Of a DNA stretch of 64,000 nt, positions 45,399 through 53,713 are shown piece by piece. The notes under the pieces were generated by a model. That model searched no databases. It was not told the origin of the DNA and worked only from the letters and a program-made list of their open reading frames with translations. Each line of letters begins with the position of its first letter. Position 1 is the first letter of the stretch. The stretch lies in NCBI RefSeq assembly GCF_051390635.1, contig NZ_JBPODT010000001.1, positions 1,284,793 to 1,348,792 on the forward strand. The letters run 5' to 3'. Source of the DNA: Microbaculum sp051390635 (GTDB lineage: Bacteria; Pseudomonadota; Alphaproteobacteria; Rhizobiales; Tepidamorphaceae). Made by a program: the position numbers and the translations under genes.

Positions 45399-46429
45399 TG
45401 TTATTGTTTGGTCCCGAACTTTAATGGTGCATTGTTTTCTCGCGAATGGAAGGATGCGCTATGGGCCAAGTTCTACATGGGGGCGCCACGACGACAGAGG
45501 CGGTCCGTCGGAGCGATACAACATAGTCAAGAGAGCCTGAGAACACTGGCCAAGCGCTACGGCATCAACCAAAAGACCGTGGCGAAGTGGAAGATACGCA
45601 CGTCGGTCGCCGATCTGCCGACCGGGCCGAAGGATGCTCATTCCACGGTGCTGTCGCTGGAAGAGGAGGCGATCATTGTCGCCTTTCGCAAGCATACGCT
45701 GCTGCCGCTGGACGACTGCCTCTATGCGCTGCAGCCGACCATTGCGCATCTGACGCGGTCCTCATTGCACCGCTGCCTGCAACGCCACGGCATCTCGCGC
45801 TTGCCAGACGTGGAGGGCGAAAAACAGCCGAAGAAGAAGTTCAAGAGCTACCCGATCGGCTACTTCCACATCGACATCGCCGAGGTCCGAACCGCGGAGG
45901 GGAAGCTCTACCTGTTCGTGGCTATTGATCGCACGAGTAAGTTCGCCTTCGTTGGGTTGGTGGAGAAGGCCAACCGCGTCACTGCGTCGGCCTTCCTCGT
46001 CGCCCTGATAGCGGCCGTACCCTACAAGATCCACACGATCCTGACCGACAACGGCATCCAGTTCCGCTACGCGCCGCGCTATGCGAACGGTCCGACCGCC
46101 CGCTACATGACCCACATGTTCGACATGCGCTGCCGGGAAAACGGCATCGAGCATCGCCTCACCAAAATCAACCATCCCTGGACGAACGGTCAGGTCGAGC
46201 GCATGAACCGCACGATCAAGAATGCAACCGTCAAGCGCTACCACTACGACAGTCACGATCAGCTTCGAAAGCACCTCAACGACTTTGTCAGCGCCTACAA
46301 TTTCGGGCGGCGACTGAAGACCCTCAAGCGCCTCACGCCATACGAATACATCTGCAAGATCTGGACAAAAGAACCAGAGAGATTCACTCGCGATCCAATC
46401 CATCAAATGCCGGGACTGAACACCTAGTC
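45399..46429 (+). mobile_element. IS481-family insertion sequence
   Basis: About 1.03 kb with imperfect terminal inverted repeats: TGTTTGGTCCCGAACTTTAA... (45405-45427) against TGTTCAGTCCCGGCATTTGA... (46422-46400 on minus), 17 of 23 bases matching. The left tip is TGTTATTG; the right tip after CACCTA looks altered, so the exact right end is uncertain. It carries a single transposase gene. I could not identify target duplications. Confidence 0.8.
45477..46427 (+). CDS. IS481-family transposase with N-terminal frameshift
   Basis: 316 residues in this frame: HTH (LAKRYGINQKTVAKWKIRTSVADLPTGPK) and an rve integrase core with DDE residues in YFHIDIAEV, LTDNGIQF and NGQVERMNRT; ends NPIHQMPGLNT-like (DPIHQMPGLNT), the usual end. 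The normal start is ATG 45461 (MGQVLHGGATTTEAVRR), but one extra base at about 45508-45513 shifts that frame to a stop at 45524. The downstream ATG at 45477 restores the main frame with an altered N-terminus, so activity is doubtful. Confidence 0.85.
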   Translation: MGAPRRQRRSVGAIQHSQESLRTLAKRYGINQKTVAKWKIRTSVADLPTGPKDAHSTVLSLEEEAIIVAFRKHTLLPLDDCLYALQPTIAHLTRSSLHRCLQRHGISRLPDVEGEKQPKKKFKSYPIGYFHIDIAEVRTAEGKLYLFVAIDRTSKFAFVGLVEKANRVTASAFLVALIAAVPYKIHTILTDNGIQFRYAPRYANGPTARYMTHMFDMRCRENGIEHRLTKINHPWTNGQVERMNRTIKNATVKRYHYDSHDQLRKHLNDFVSAYNFGRRLKTLKRLTPYEYICKIWTKEPERFTRDPIHQMPGLNT

Positions 46430-46650
46430 GCCGTCACGACTTCCCTGATCTCCAGAATAAATTCGCTCTTCGCCCTCAAAGTATCCCCCGTTCCAATGAG
46501 CAGGGGATTTTCCGCCAACGCATTGATATTCCGCGAGAAATGGCGAGCAGAAAAGCCGCCCCCGGCGCCTGAATCGAGGCAAGTTCCCTGTATTTTCCGT
46601 GTAGTTCAGCGAAAAGTCGGCAGAGACAGGTTCGCGCCAGACTGCGAGCT
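46430..46650. other. Short spacer between IS481 and the right repeat, no gene
   Basis: 221 bp with a slightly lower GC content than the flanks. I see no intact gene, terminator or clear motif. Confidence 0.4.
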
Positions 46651-47084
46651 ACACCACCCAGACGGTCTGACCGCGAGCCACCTTCGGCCGCTTCGGAATT
46701 GCCTCGGTGTTTCCGCGCCTTGCCAGACAAGCGCGCCCTGTCGCGCGCGCCTCTCCGCGCTGTCCGAGGCCATGCCGGCGCGAATGTCCGGCTCTTTCTC
46801 TGGTGGCCCGTTTCCGCGACATGCTCGCCGATGTGCACATGCCTGATCCGCAGCTGTGCGGCCGCCGTGCGGGCAACGCATCTCGAAAACGAAAGACGGA
46901 ACAACGGATCCGCCAGAACCGTTGTGAGTCGCGTTGGTTCATGCTGACTGTGATATCCAGGTCAGCCAGGAAGAACCGAACGCTGTTCGTTCCAGTCAAG
47001 AGTAAGCGGGCGGTAGGCCTTCAGCCGCTCCGGCGTCCGCGTGACCGGCTGGCTGCCGGTCAGGATCATCTCGACGATGTCCGG
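46651..47084. repeat. 434-bp direct repeat, right copy
   Basis: Begins ACACCACCCAG, as the left copy does at the tRNA end, and has the same length. The tRNA body itself is not repeated: the bases before it (GACTGCGAGCT) do not match the tRNA-Arg. Together with the left copy it brackets 3.8 kb. Confidence 0.8.
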
Positions 47085-47222
47085 TGCAAGGAAGGCAAGG
47101 CGGATTTGCCGGCTGAGCTGCGAGACCTGTCGCCCCTCCCTGGCCGCGATCTCCGCGATGGTCGTCCCACCTCCGGCCAAAAGGCCAAAAGTGTTACCCA
47201 TGTGTCCGGTACGAAACGTCAC
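46962..47222 (-). pseudogene. Serine recombinase C-terminal fragment (right copy)
   Basis: 86 codons on the minus strand: TTIAEIAAREGRQVSQLSRQ, IRLAFLAPDIVEMILTGSQP, then VTRTPERLKAYRPLTLDWNE and QRSVLPG. This is a longer piece of the same recombinase end as in the left copy, including the HTH-like segment before LAPDIV. It has an ATG, but catalytic and zinc-ribbon domains are missing, so it is a remnant. Confidence 0.78.
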
Positions 47223-47366
47223 CTATGACTCGGATCGCTCACAACGCGTTGGCGAACCGTTCGCAGCGCCGTCTTGCGCAGGCGCAGGCGGGATGGTGGG
47301 CCACGGGGAGCGGCGCGCCGGGTTGGATGCGGGTTCCGGTTGACCGCCGCAGCGGGTCCGGCGCGC

Positions 47367-48590
47367 TCAGGCGCCGGGCTGGATGGCACCCTCGGCGGCG
47401 AACCCGTCGATCTCCGCGTCGGCATAGCCGTATTCCTTCAGCACCTCGCGGCTGTGCTGGCCGAATACGGGGGCGGCACGCCAGACGCCGGCCGGCGTCT
47501 CGTCGAACTTCACCGGAAAGCCGATCGTCTTGACGGTGCCGCGCCGCAGGTGATCGCACTCCGTCACCATGCCGCGCGACAGGGTCTGGGCGTCGCGGTG
47601 CATCTCGTCGACCGACATGATCGGTCCGGCGGGTACGCCGGCGGCGTCGAGGACGGCCATCCACACGGCGGTGGTGCGCTGCGACAGCCGCGCGTTGAGC
47701 TCCTGTTCGAGCGCGTCGACATTGGCCATCCGGGCGCCGTTGTCATAGAAACGGGGATCCGTTCCAAGCTCCTCGGCGTCGAGCGCGGCGACCAGGCGGC
47801 GCCAGTTGGATTCGTTCGCCCCGCCGATGTTGATCCAGCCGTCCGCCGTCCGGTAGGCCTGATAGGGCGCGTTGAGCGGATGGCGGGATCCGAGCGCGCC
47901 CGGACTGTCGCCGGTGGCAAAGCTGATGGCGGAGTGCCAGTAGCTGAAGGTGATGCCTGCCTCAAACAACGAGGTGTCAACCATCTGCCCCCTGCCGGTG
48001 GCGTTGCGGTTGTGAAGGGCTGCGCAGACACCCATGGCGGCGAGGATGCCGGCGGTGATGTCGGTCACCGGCGCGCCCATCTTGACCGGCGGCCGGCCGT
48101 CGCCTTCGCCGGTGAAACTCATGATGCCGCTCATGCCCTGGGCAACCAGGTCGAAGCCGCCCCGCGTCGCGTAGGGACCGGTCCGGCCGAAGCCCGACAC
48201 CGCGCAATAGACCAGCCGCGGATAGGTTTCGTGCAGCGTCTCGTAGGGAAAGCCGAGCTTGGCCATAGTGTCGTGGCGGTAGTTCTCGATTAGCACGTCG
48301 GCTTTTTCGAGTAGCCGCCGCAAGACCGCCTTGCCCGACTCGGTCTTCAGATCGAGCGCCAGGCCACGCTTGTTGCGGTTCATCATCATGAAGGCGAACG
48401 AATCGTCGTCTTCCGAAGAATCCGAGGTCACCCGGTCGCGGCGGGTGTCATCGCCGCCGGGCAACCGCTCGATTTTGATGACGTCGGCGCCCATGTCGGC
48501 TAGCATCCGGCCGCATGTCGGGCCGGCCATGACATGGGCCAGTTCGAGAACCACGATACCTTGCAGCGGCCCCTTGCGCGCGTCGTCCAT
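47367..48590 (-). CDS. CaiB/BaiF family CoA-transferase
   Basis: 407-residue class III CoA-transferase, which moves CoA between carboxylic acids. The N-terminus GIVVLELAHVMAGPTCGRMLADMGADVIKIE and the catalytic Asp region GRGQMVDTSLFEAG (about residues 195-208) are clear, as are AVSGFGRTGPYATRGGFDLVAQGMSG. It is last in a minus-strand run ech-aminotransferase-ureohydrolase-CaiB, 22 bp after the ureohydrolase stop. It presumably activates the substrate or an intermediate of that pathway. Confidence 0.92.
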   Translation of the reverse strand: MDDARKGPLQGIVVLELAHVMAGPTCGRMLADMGADVIKIERLPGGDDTRRDRVTSDSSEDDDSFAFMMMNRNKRGLALDLKTESGKAVLRRLLEKADVLIENYRHDTMAKLGFPYETLHETYPRLVYCAVSGFGRTGPYATRGGFDLVAQGMSGIMSFTGEGDGRPPVKMGAPVTDITAGILAAMGVCAALHNRNATGRGQMVDTSLFEAGITFSYWHSAISFATGDSPGALGSRHPLNAPYQAYRTADGWINIGGANESNWRRLVAALDAEELGTDPRFYDNGARMANVDALEQELNARLSQRTTAVWMAVLDAAGVPAGPIMSVDEMHRDAQTLSRGMVTECDHLRRGTVKTIGFPVKFDETPAGVWRAAPVFGQHSREVLKEYGYADAEIDGFAAEGAIQPGA

Positions 48591-48612
48591 AGTTGCCTCC
48601 TGAATTGTACGA

Positions 48613-49578
48613 TCAGTCGCGATAGTGCACGCCCGGCAGGACGCACAGCATCTCGAACAGGAAATTAGCCGCGGTCAGCGCGGTGTTGCCCGACGGATCG
48701 TAGGGCGGCGATACCTCGACGAGGTCGGCACCGACCAGATCGAGGCCGCGGCAGCCGCGGATGATCTCAAGCGCCTGCTGCGGCAGCAGGCCGCCGGGCT
48801 CCGGCGTGCCCGTGCCCGGCGCGAAGCCGGGATCGAGCGAATCGATGTCGAAGGTCATGTAGACCGGAGCGGTTCCCACCCGTTTGCGCACTTCCTCCAT
48901 CAGGGGGCCAAGCGAGCGATACCAGCAGTCCTCGGCAGGAACGACGCGGAAGCCCTGCCGCCGCGGCCAGTCGAAATCGTCCGCGGCGTAGCCGGTGCCG
49001 CGCAGGCCGATCTGCACGCTACGGCCCGGATCGACCAAGCCCTCCTCGACGGCGCGCCGTATTGGCGTGCCGTGGGCGATCGTCTCGCCCGACATCGTGT
49101 CGTTGACGTCGGCGTGGGCGTCGACGTGGATCAGCGCCACCTTGCCGTGCCGGCCGTGGATCGCGCGCAATACGGGCAGCACCAGCGTATGGTCGCCGCC
49201 CATGCCGAGCGGCCGCACACCCTTGCCCAGCAGGTCGGCATAGACGGTCTCGATGATCCGCACGCTGTCCTTGAGGTCGTACGGATTGGTCGGAATGTCG
49301 CCGACGTCGGCGACCGACAGCGAATCGAAGGGGGCGGCCCGCGTCGCCATGTTGTAGGGCCGGATCAGCACCGATTCGGTGCGAATCTGGCGGGCGCCGA
49401 AGCGCGTGCCCGAGCGGTTGCCGGTGCCGATGTCCAGCGGGATGCCGACGAAGCAGGCGTCAAGACCCGTTGCATCGTCGACGTGGGGAAGCCGCATCAT
49501 GGTGGCGATGCCGCCGAAGCGCGGCATGTCGTTGCCGCTCAGCGGCTGATGAAGTGTCCGGTCCATTGCCGGGCTCAC
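48613..49578 (-). CDS. Agmatinase-family ureohydrolase
   Basis: 321-residue Mn-dependent enzyme that releases urea from a guanidino compound. The metal ligands are in MGGDHTLVLPV, LIHVDAHADVND and FDIDSLDPGFAPGTGTPEPGG, all intact. The family includes agmatinase, guanidinobutyrase and guanidinopropionase; the neighbours (carboxylate transporter, omega-aminotransferase, CoA enzymes) favour a guanidino acid over agmatine. The GTG at 49578 overlaps the aminotransferase stop (GTGA); an ATG four codons later is the alternative start. Confidence 0.9.
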   Translation of the reverse strand: MSPAMDRTLHQPLSGNDMPRFGGIATMMRLPHVDDATGLDACFVGIPLDIGTGNRSGTRFGARQIRTESVLIRPYNMATRAAPFDSLSVADVGDIPTNPYDLKDSVRIIETVYADLLGKGVRPLGMGGDHTLVLPVLRAIHGRHGKVALIHVDAHADVNDTMSGETIAHGTPIRRAVEEGLVDPGRSVQIGLRGTGYAADDFDWPRRQGFRVVPAEDCWYRSLGPLMEEVRKRVGTAPVYMTFDIDSLDPGFAPGTGTPEPGGLLPQQALEIIRGCRGLDLVGADLVEVSPPYDPSGNTALTAANFLFEMLCVLPGVHYRD

Positions 49579-50942
49579 GCTGCCGCCTGGGTCGCTTCGA
49601 CCTGCGCCAGAGCACGATCGAACCGGGCGAACATGTCGGCGATCTCGCCGGCCTCGATGATCAGCGGCGGACAGAACGCGATTACGTCGCCGATCGCACG
49701 GATGATCAGACCCTCGCGGTGACAGGCTTCGGCGACTGCCAGGCCGGTCGCGCCGGGCTGGGCGAACGCCGCTTTGGTGGCCTTGTCGGCGACCAGCTCG
49801 ACGGCGCCGATAAGGCCGGCGCCGCGCGTCTCGCCGACCAGCGGCCGGTCGGCAAATCCGTGCAGGGCGTCGAGGAACGGTGCGCTCATCGCGGCGGCAT
49901 GGCCGACGAGGTCGCGCTCCTCGATGATGTTCAGGTTTTCCAGTCCGACCGCAGTGGCGACCGGATGGCCGCTGCCGGTGAAGCCGTGGCCGAAGGTGCC
50001 CACCTCGGCGGATCCGTCGGCGACCGCCTCGTAGATTTCGTCGCTGATCAGCACCGCGGCCAGCGGCGCGTAGGACGACGTGATCTGCTTCGACAGCACC
50101 ATCACGTCGGGATCGATGCCGTAGGTCTCGCAGGCGAACATCCGCCCCGTCCGACCGAAGCCGTTGATGACCTCGTCGGCGATAAGCCAGACATCGTGCT
50201 TGCGCAGCACCGCCTGGATCTTCTCCCAGTAGGTGCGCGGCGGGACGATGACGCCGCCTGCCCCCATAAGCGGCTCGCCGATGAAGGCGGCGACCGTGTC
50301 GGGTCCCTCGCGCACGATCGTCTCGTCGAGTTCTTCGGCAAGGCGGGTCGCGAAGTCCTCCTGGCTCTCACCGGGTTCGGCGCCGCGGTAGTGATGCGGA
50401 CAGGAGACATGGAGGAAACCAGGCAGCGGCAGGTCGAACAGCCGGTGGTTGGGCGCCAGACCGGTCAGGCTGGCCGCCGCGATGGTGATGCCATGATAGG
50501 CCCTGTGCCGCGAGATGATCTTTTTCTTCTCCGGCCGGCCGCGGGCGTTGTTGGCGTACCAGATCAGTTTGATCGCGGTGTCGTTGGCCTCGGAGCCGGA
50601 GTTGGTGAAGAACACCTTCGTCAGCCGCTCCGGCGAGATACCGACCAGCCGCTCCGACAGATCGATCACGGCGGGGTGCGATTTGTGGGCGAAGGAATGA
50701 TAATAGGGCAGCTTGCGAAGCTGCGCGTCGGCGACGCGCGCCAGCCGTTCCTCGCCAAATCCGACGGCGACGCTCCACAGGCCGGCCAGCCCCTCGATGT
50801 ATTCCTGGCCCTGGTCGTCGACCACGTAGATGCCGTGCCCGCGCTCGATCACCATCGGCCCGATCTGTTCGTGGCGGCGGGCGTTGGTGGCGGGATGGAG
50901 ATGGTAGGCGATGTCGCGCGCGGCGGCGGAATTGGGCTTCAT
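49575..50942 (-). CDS. Class III PLP aminotransferase (omega-amino acid type)
   Basis: 455-residue transaminase. PLP-site features: FFTNSGSEANDTAIKL (phosphate cup), SRHRAYHGITIAAASLTG, LIADEVINGFGRTGRMFACE (the PLP-ring Asp) and VMVLSKQITSSYAPLAAVLIS with the Schiff-base Lys. The pattern matches omega-amino acid:pyruvate aminotransferases acting on beta-alanine, GABA or similar. The much longer open frame upstream is antisense/overlap into ech and was not used; MKPNSAAARDIAYHLHPATN is the family start. 44 bp after ech, coupled to the ureohydrolase. Confidence 0.93.
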   Translation of the reverse strand: MKPNSAAARDIAYHLHPATNARRHEQIGPMVIERGHGIYVVDDQGQEYIEGLAGLWSVAVGFGEERLARVADAQLRKLPYYHSFAHKSHPAVIDLSERLVGISPERLTKVFFTNSGSEANDTAIKLIWYANNARGRPEKKKIISRHRAYHGITIAAASLTGLAPNHRLFDLPLPGFLHVSCPHHYRGAEPGESQEDFATRLAEELDETIVREGPDTVAAFIGEPLMGAGGVIVPPRTYWEKIQAVLRKHDVWLIADEVINGFGRTGRMFACETYGIDPDVMVLSKQITSSYAPLAAVLISDEIYEAVADGSAEVGTFGHGFTGSGHPVATAVGLENLNIIEERDLVGHAAAMSAPFLDALHGFADRPLVGETRGAGLIGAVELVADKATKAAFAQPGATGLAVAEACHREGLIIRAIGDVIAFCPPLIIEAGEIADMFARFDRALAQVEATQAAA

Positions 50943-50986
50943 GGCCGTTTCTTTCCTTGCGAACCCTGCTGGGGAGTGTCGGAGCG

Positions 50987-51766
50987 TCAGCGTCCGACGA
51001 ACCGCGGCGTCTTCTTTTCGGCGAAGGCGGCGCGGCCGATTCGATAGTCCTCGGTATCGAAGCAGTCGAACGCTTCGTTCAGCTCGGCCTCGGACAGCGG
51101 GCCGGGCTCGGCGAGCCGGCGCACGAAGCGCTTGTGCCACCGGTTGACCAGCGGCGCGGCTTCGGCGATGCGTCCGGCCGTCGCCATTGCGTCGGCCTCG
51201 ACGTCGCCGTCTGCGACGCAGCGCGTCACGAGTCCGATCCGCTCGGCCTCGCCGGCGTCGATGATGCGGCCCTCCAGGAGCAGCTCGAGCGTGCGCCGGC
51301 GGCCGATCAGCTCGACCAGCATGCCGAGCTCGTCGTAGTCGACGGTCAGGCCGAGCCTGTTGATGGGAATGCCGAACCGGCTGCTGCGCCCGCAGATGCG
51401 GATGTCGCACATGCTGGCGATCTCCATGCCGCCGCCGACGCAGACGCCGCGAATCAGGGCGACTGTGGGATGGCGGCAGGCGCCGACCTTGAAGACGCCG
51501 GCATTGGTGCGCCCGGCGTAGTCTTGCGCCTGCGCGCGGCCTTCCCGCTCGCCGCCGAATTCGGTGATGTCGCTGCCGGGGCAGAACGCACGCTCGCCGG
51601 CCCCGCGCAGCACCACGCAGCGCACCGAATCGTCGACGGAAACCGTGTCCATGATCGCCCCCAGGCGATCATACATGGCGGTCGTCATGGCGTTCAGCTT
51701 GTCAGGCTGCGAGAGGGTGACGATAGCAATGCCCCCGTCGCGTTCCAGTAGCACGTCGCCGGCCAT
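50987..51766 (-). CDS. Enoyl-CoA hydratase/isomerase family protein
   Basis: 259-residue crotonase-fold enzyme. The oxyanion-hole segments are FCPGSDITEFGGE and RGVCVGGGMEIASMCDIRI; the usual second catalytic Glu position is replaced by RLGLTVDYDELGML, so it may be an isomerase, decarboxylase or hydrolase rather than a classical hydratase. First gene of the minus-strand operon; its promoter shares the GntR operator. GGAGGGAAC stands just before the ATG. Confidence 0.88.
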   Translation of the reverse strand: MAGDVLLERDGGIAIVTLSQPDKLNAMTTAMYDRLGAIMDTVSVDDSVRCVVLRGAGERAFCPGSDITEFGGEREGRAQAQDYAGRTNAGVFKVGACRHPTVALIRGVCVGGGMEIASMCDIRICGRSSRFGIPINRLGLTVDYDELGMLVELIGRRRTLELLLEGRIIDAGEAERIGLVTRCVADGDVEADAMATAGRIAEAAPLVNRWHKRFVRRLAEPGPLSEAELNEAFDCFDTEDYRIGRAAFAEKKTPRFVGR

Positions 51767-51794
51767 GTTCCCTCCGTGATGCGTGGCGTCCGAC

Positions 51795-51847
51795 TTGTCG
51801 GATGATCGTGGCGCGCACTATAATCACGCTAAATGTTGTCTGACAAC
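51795..51847. promoter_or_regulatory. Divergent promoters of ech and gntR with shared FadR-type operator
   Basis: Operator GTTGTC-T-GACAAC at 51835-51847 fits the GntR/FadR consensus TNGTNNNACNA. Plus strand (gntR): -35 TTGTCG 51795-51800, 18 bases, -10 TATAAT 51819-51824, so the operator covers the transcription start. Minus strand (ech): -35 TTGTCA 51846-51841 lies inside the operator, 18 bases, -10 TATAGT 51822-51817. Occupancy should block both. Confidence 0.75.
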
Positions 51848-51890
51848 TCCCCCGATCCGGCGGGACAATCTGCGAAGGGACGAGTTTTCG

Positions 51891-52607
51891 GTGACTCACA
51901 GACAGCGTGCGGCGGCGCCGGACATGATTGCGGGAACCCTGCGTGAGGAAATCGCCGGGGGCGCCTATGCGGAGGGCCAGCGGCTGCCCACGGAACGCGA
52001 GCTGTGCAGCCGGTTCGGCGCCAGCCGGGCGACCGTCCGCGACGCCATCTCGAAGCTGAAGCACGACGGCATCCTAGTCAGCCGCCGCGGCGCCGGACTG
52101 TTCATCGTCGGATCGGGCAACGGCCACGCGTTCCGCATCCCCCCCGACGCCGCTGACAGCCGCGAAGAGCAGGCACAGATCTTCGAACTTCGCATGGTCA
52201 TAGAGACGGCTGGCGCCGCGATGGCGGCAGACCGCTGGAATGATAGCGATATCAAAGCGATAGAAGACGCCGTGCAGAGCATGGAGGCGGCCCTGACCGA
52301 CCGCGAGGCGGCGATCCAGGCCGACACCGCTTTCCATCGCGCCATCGCCCAAGCGACCGGCAACCGCTACTTCACCGATTTCGCGCGGCTGCTCGAGACC
52401 AGCCTGCGCAACAATGTCGAGCTGTCCTATCCGCCCGCCTCGCAGGACGAATCGGTGCTGGCCAAGAACTACATGGAACACATCGCCATCTACCGCGCGA
52501 TCCGCGCCCGCGATCCCGACCGCGCCCGCGCGGCGATGCTCGTCCACCTGACCACGGCGGCCGAGGATTCCGGGCTGCTGCCCGCCCCGAAAGGTCGCTC
52601 GAACTAA
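51891..52607 (+). CDS. FadR-subfamily GntR transcription regulator
   Basis: 238-residue repressor-type regulator. N-terminal winged helix: IAGTLREEIAGGAYAEGQRLPTERELCSRFGASRATVRDAISKLKHDGILVSRRGAGLFI. C-terminal all-helical FCD domain with EERAQIFELRMVIETAGAAMAA-type start, the metal/ligand residues in DTAFHRAIAQATGN and HIAIYRAIRARD. It starts with GTG (MTHRQRAAAPD); the open frame extends 36 codons upstream but through the promoter. The adjacent operators in front of ech and tctC make it the likely local regulator. Confidence 0.9.
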   Translation: MTHRQRAAAPDMIAGTLREEIAGGAYAEGQRLPTERELCSRFGASRATVRDAISKLKHDGILVSRRGAGLFIVGSGNGHAFRIPPDAADSREEQAQIFELRMVIETAGAAMAADRWNDSDIKAIEDAVQSMEAALTDREAAIQADTAFHRAIAQATGNRYFTDFARLLETSLRNNVELSYPPASQDESVLAKNYMEHIAIYRAIRARDPDRARAAMLVHLTTAAEDSGLLPAPKGRSN

Positions 52608-52632
52608 AATCCACACACCGTCGACAGCAAAT

Positions 52633-52663
52633 ATTTGTCAGACAAATTTTGTCCAGCTAGTAT
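52633..52663 (+). promoter_or_regulatory. tctC promoter with GntR operator
   Basis: ATTTGTC-A-GACAAAT (52633-52647) is a perfect palindrome of the same TNGTNNNACNA type as the ech/gntR operator. TTGTCA inside it (52635-52640) is spaced 17 bases from TAGTAT (52658-52663), giving the same operator-on-minus-35 design as the ech promoter. Confidence 0.75.
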
Positions 52664-52734
52664 GCTCCGGCCGCATCGCAAGTCGCGTACGGCAACCTAG
52701 AAAATGACCGATAATGGCAAGCTTGGAGGGAACG

Positions 52735-53688
52735 ATGTTCCATAGAGTAGGAACGATTGCCGCCGCCATCGTGGCAGGCGGCGCGGTAATGGCGGCACCC
52801 CTGCCCGGGCACGCCGCCGACTATCCGTGCGACGGCGTCGAATGGATCGTCGGCTGGGGTGCCGGCGGCGGCAGCGACACTTTCGCCCGCAGCATGGCAC
52901 CGGGCGTCGGCGACGCGCTGGGCGTGCCGGTCACGGTGATCAACATGCCGGGCGCCTCGTCCATCACCGCGATGGAAGAAGTGCTGGCGCGCGACGCAGA
53001 CGGCTGCACGCTGTTCAGCATCACGCCGGATCAGCTGACCAACGAGATCACCGGCCTGACTGACCTATCCCACACCGACCTGGCGCCGGTGATGCGCGCC
53101 CATGTCGACATCGGCATGCTCTACGGCGCCGAGGGCGGCGACATCGGCTCGTGGGACGACGTCGCCTCGGCCGACAAGGAACTGCTGGTCGGCGGAACCG
53201 GCGCGGCGAGCTTCGACGAGATCGTCGTCTCGGTCATCCTCGACTCGGCTGGCGTCGGCTATCGCTATATCCCCTACGAAAACGCATCCGACATGCACGC
53301 CGACCTGATCGGCGGCCGCCTCGACATAATCTACGACGAGGTCAGCGTGATGGCACCGATGATCGAGGCCGGACAGGTCAAGCCGCTACTGGCGTTGGCC
53401 GACGCGCCGCTCGAGGCCTACGCGGACGTCCCGGCCGCCGGCGGCAAGGGCTATGACGTTCCGCCATCGCTGTGGCGCGGCGTCTCCGTCAAGGCCGGCA
53501 CCGACGAAGCCGCCGTTTCGCAACTCGAGGCCGCCTTCATGGCGGCGGCCGACACGCCGGCCTACCAGGAGTTTGAGGCCGGCCGGATGCTCAACCTGTA
53601 TCCGGGTCGTCAGGGCGCCGCCGACTTCAGCGCGACGCTGGCGAAGGAGCACGACGCCTACAAGAGCGTGATCGGCTCCAAGAACTGA
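52735..53688 (+). CDS. tctC: Tripartite tricarboxylate transporter solute receptor (TctC type)
   Basis: 317-residue periplasmic binding protein with signal peptide (TIAAAIVAGGAVMAAPLPGHA). The Bug/TctC fold is shown by VEWIVGWGAGGGSDTFARSMAPG, PVTVINMPGASSITAMEEVL and VPPSLWRGVSVKAGT. Members bind carboxylates such as citrate, tartrate, nicotinate or amino acids. GGAGGG is placed 5 bases before the chosen ATG. First of tctC-tctB-tctA. Confidence 0.9.
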   Translation: MFHRVGTIAAAIVAGGAVMAAPLPGHAADYPCDGVEWIVGWGAGGGSDTFARSMAPGVGDALGVPVTVINMPGASSITAMEEVLARDADGCTLFSITPDQLTNEITGLTDLSHTDLAPVMRAHVDIGMLYGAEGGDIGSWDDVASADKELLVGGTGAASFDEIVVSVILDSAGVGYRYIPYENASDMHADLIGGRLDIIYDEVSVMAPMIEAGQVKPLLALADAPLEAYADVPAAGGKGYDVPPSLWRGVSVKAGTDEAAVSQLEAAFMAAADTPAYQEFEAGRMLNLYPGRQGAADFSATLAKEHDAYKSVIGSKN

Positions 53689-53713
53689 TCACATTCAGCG
53701 GGAGGGGCCGATT

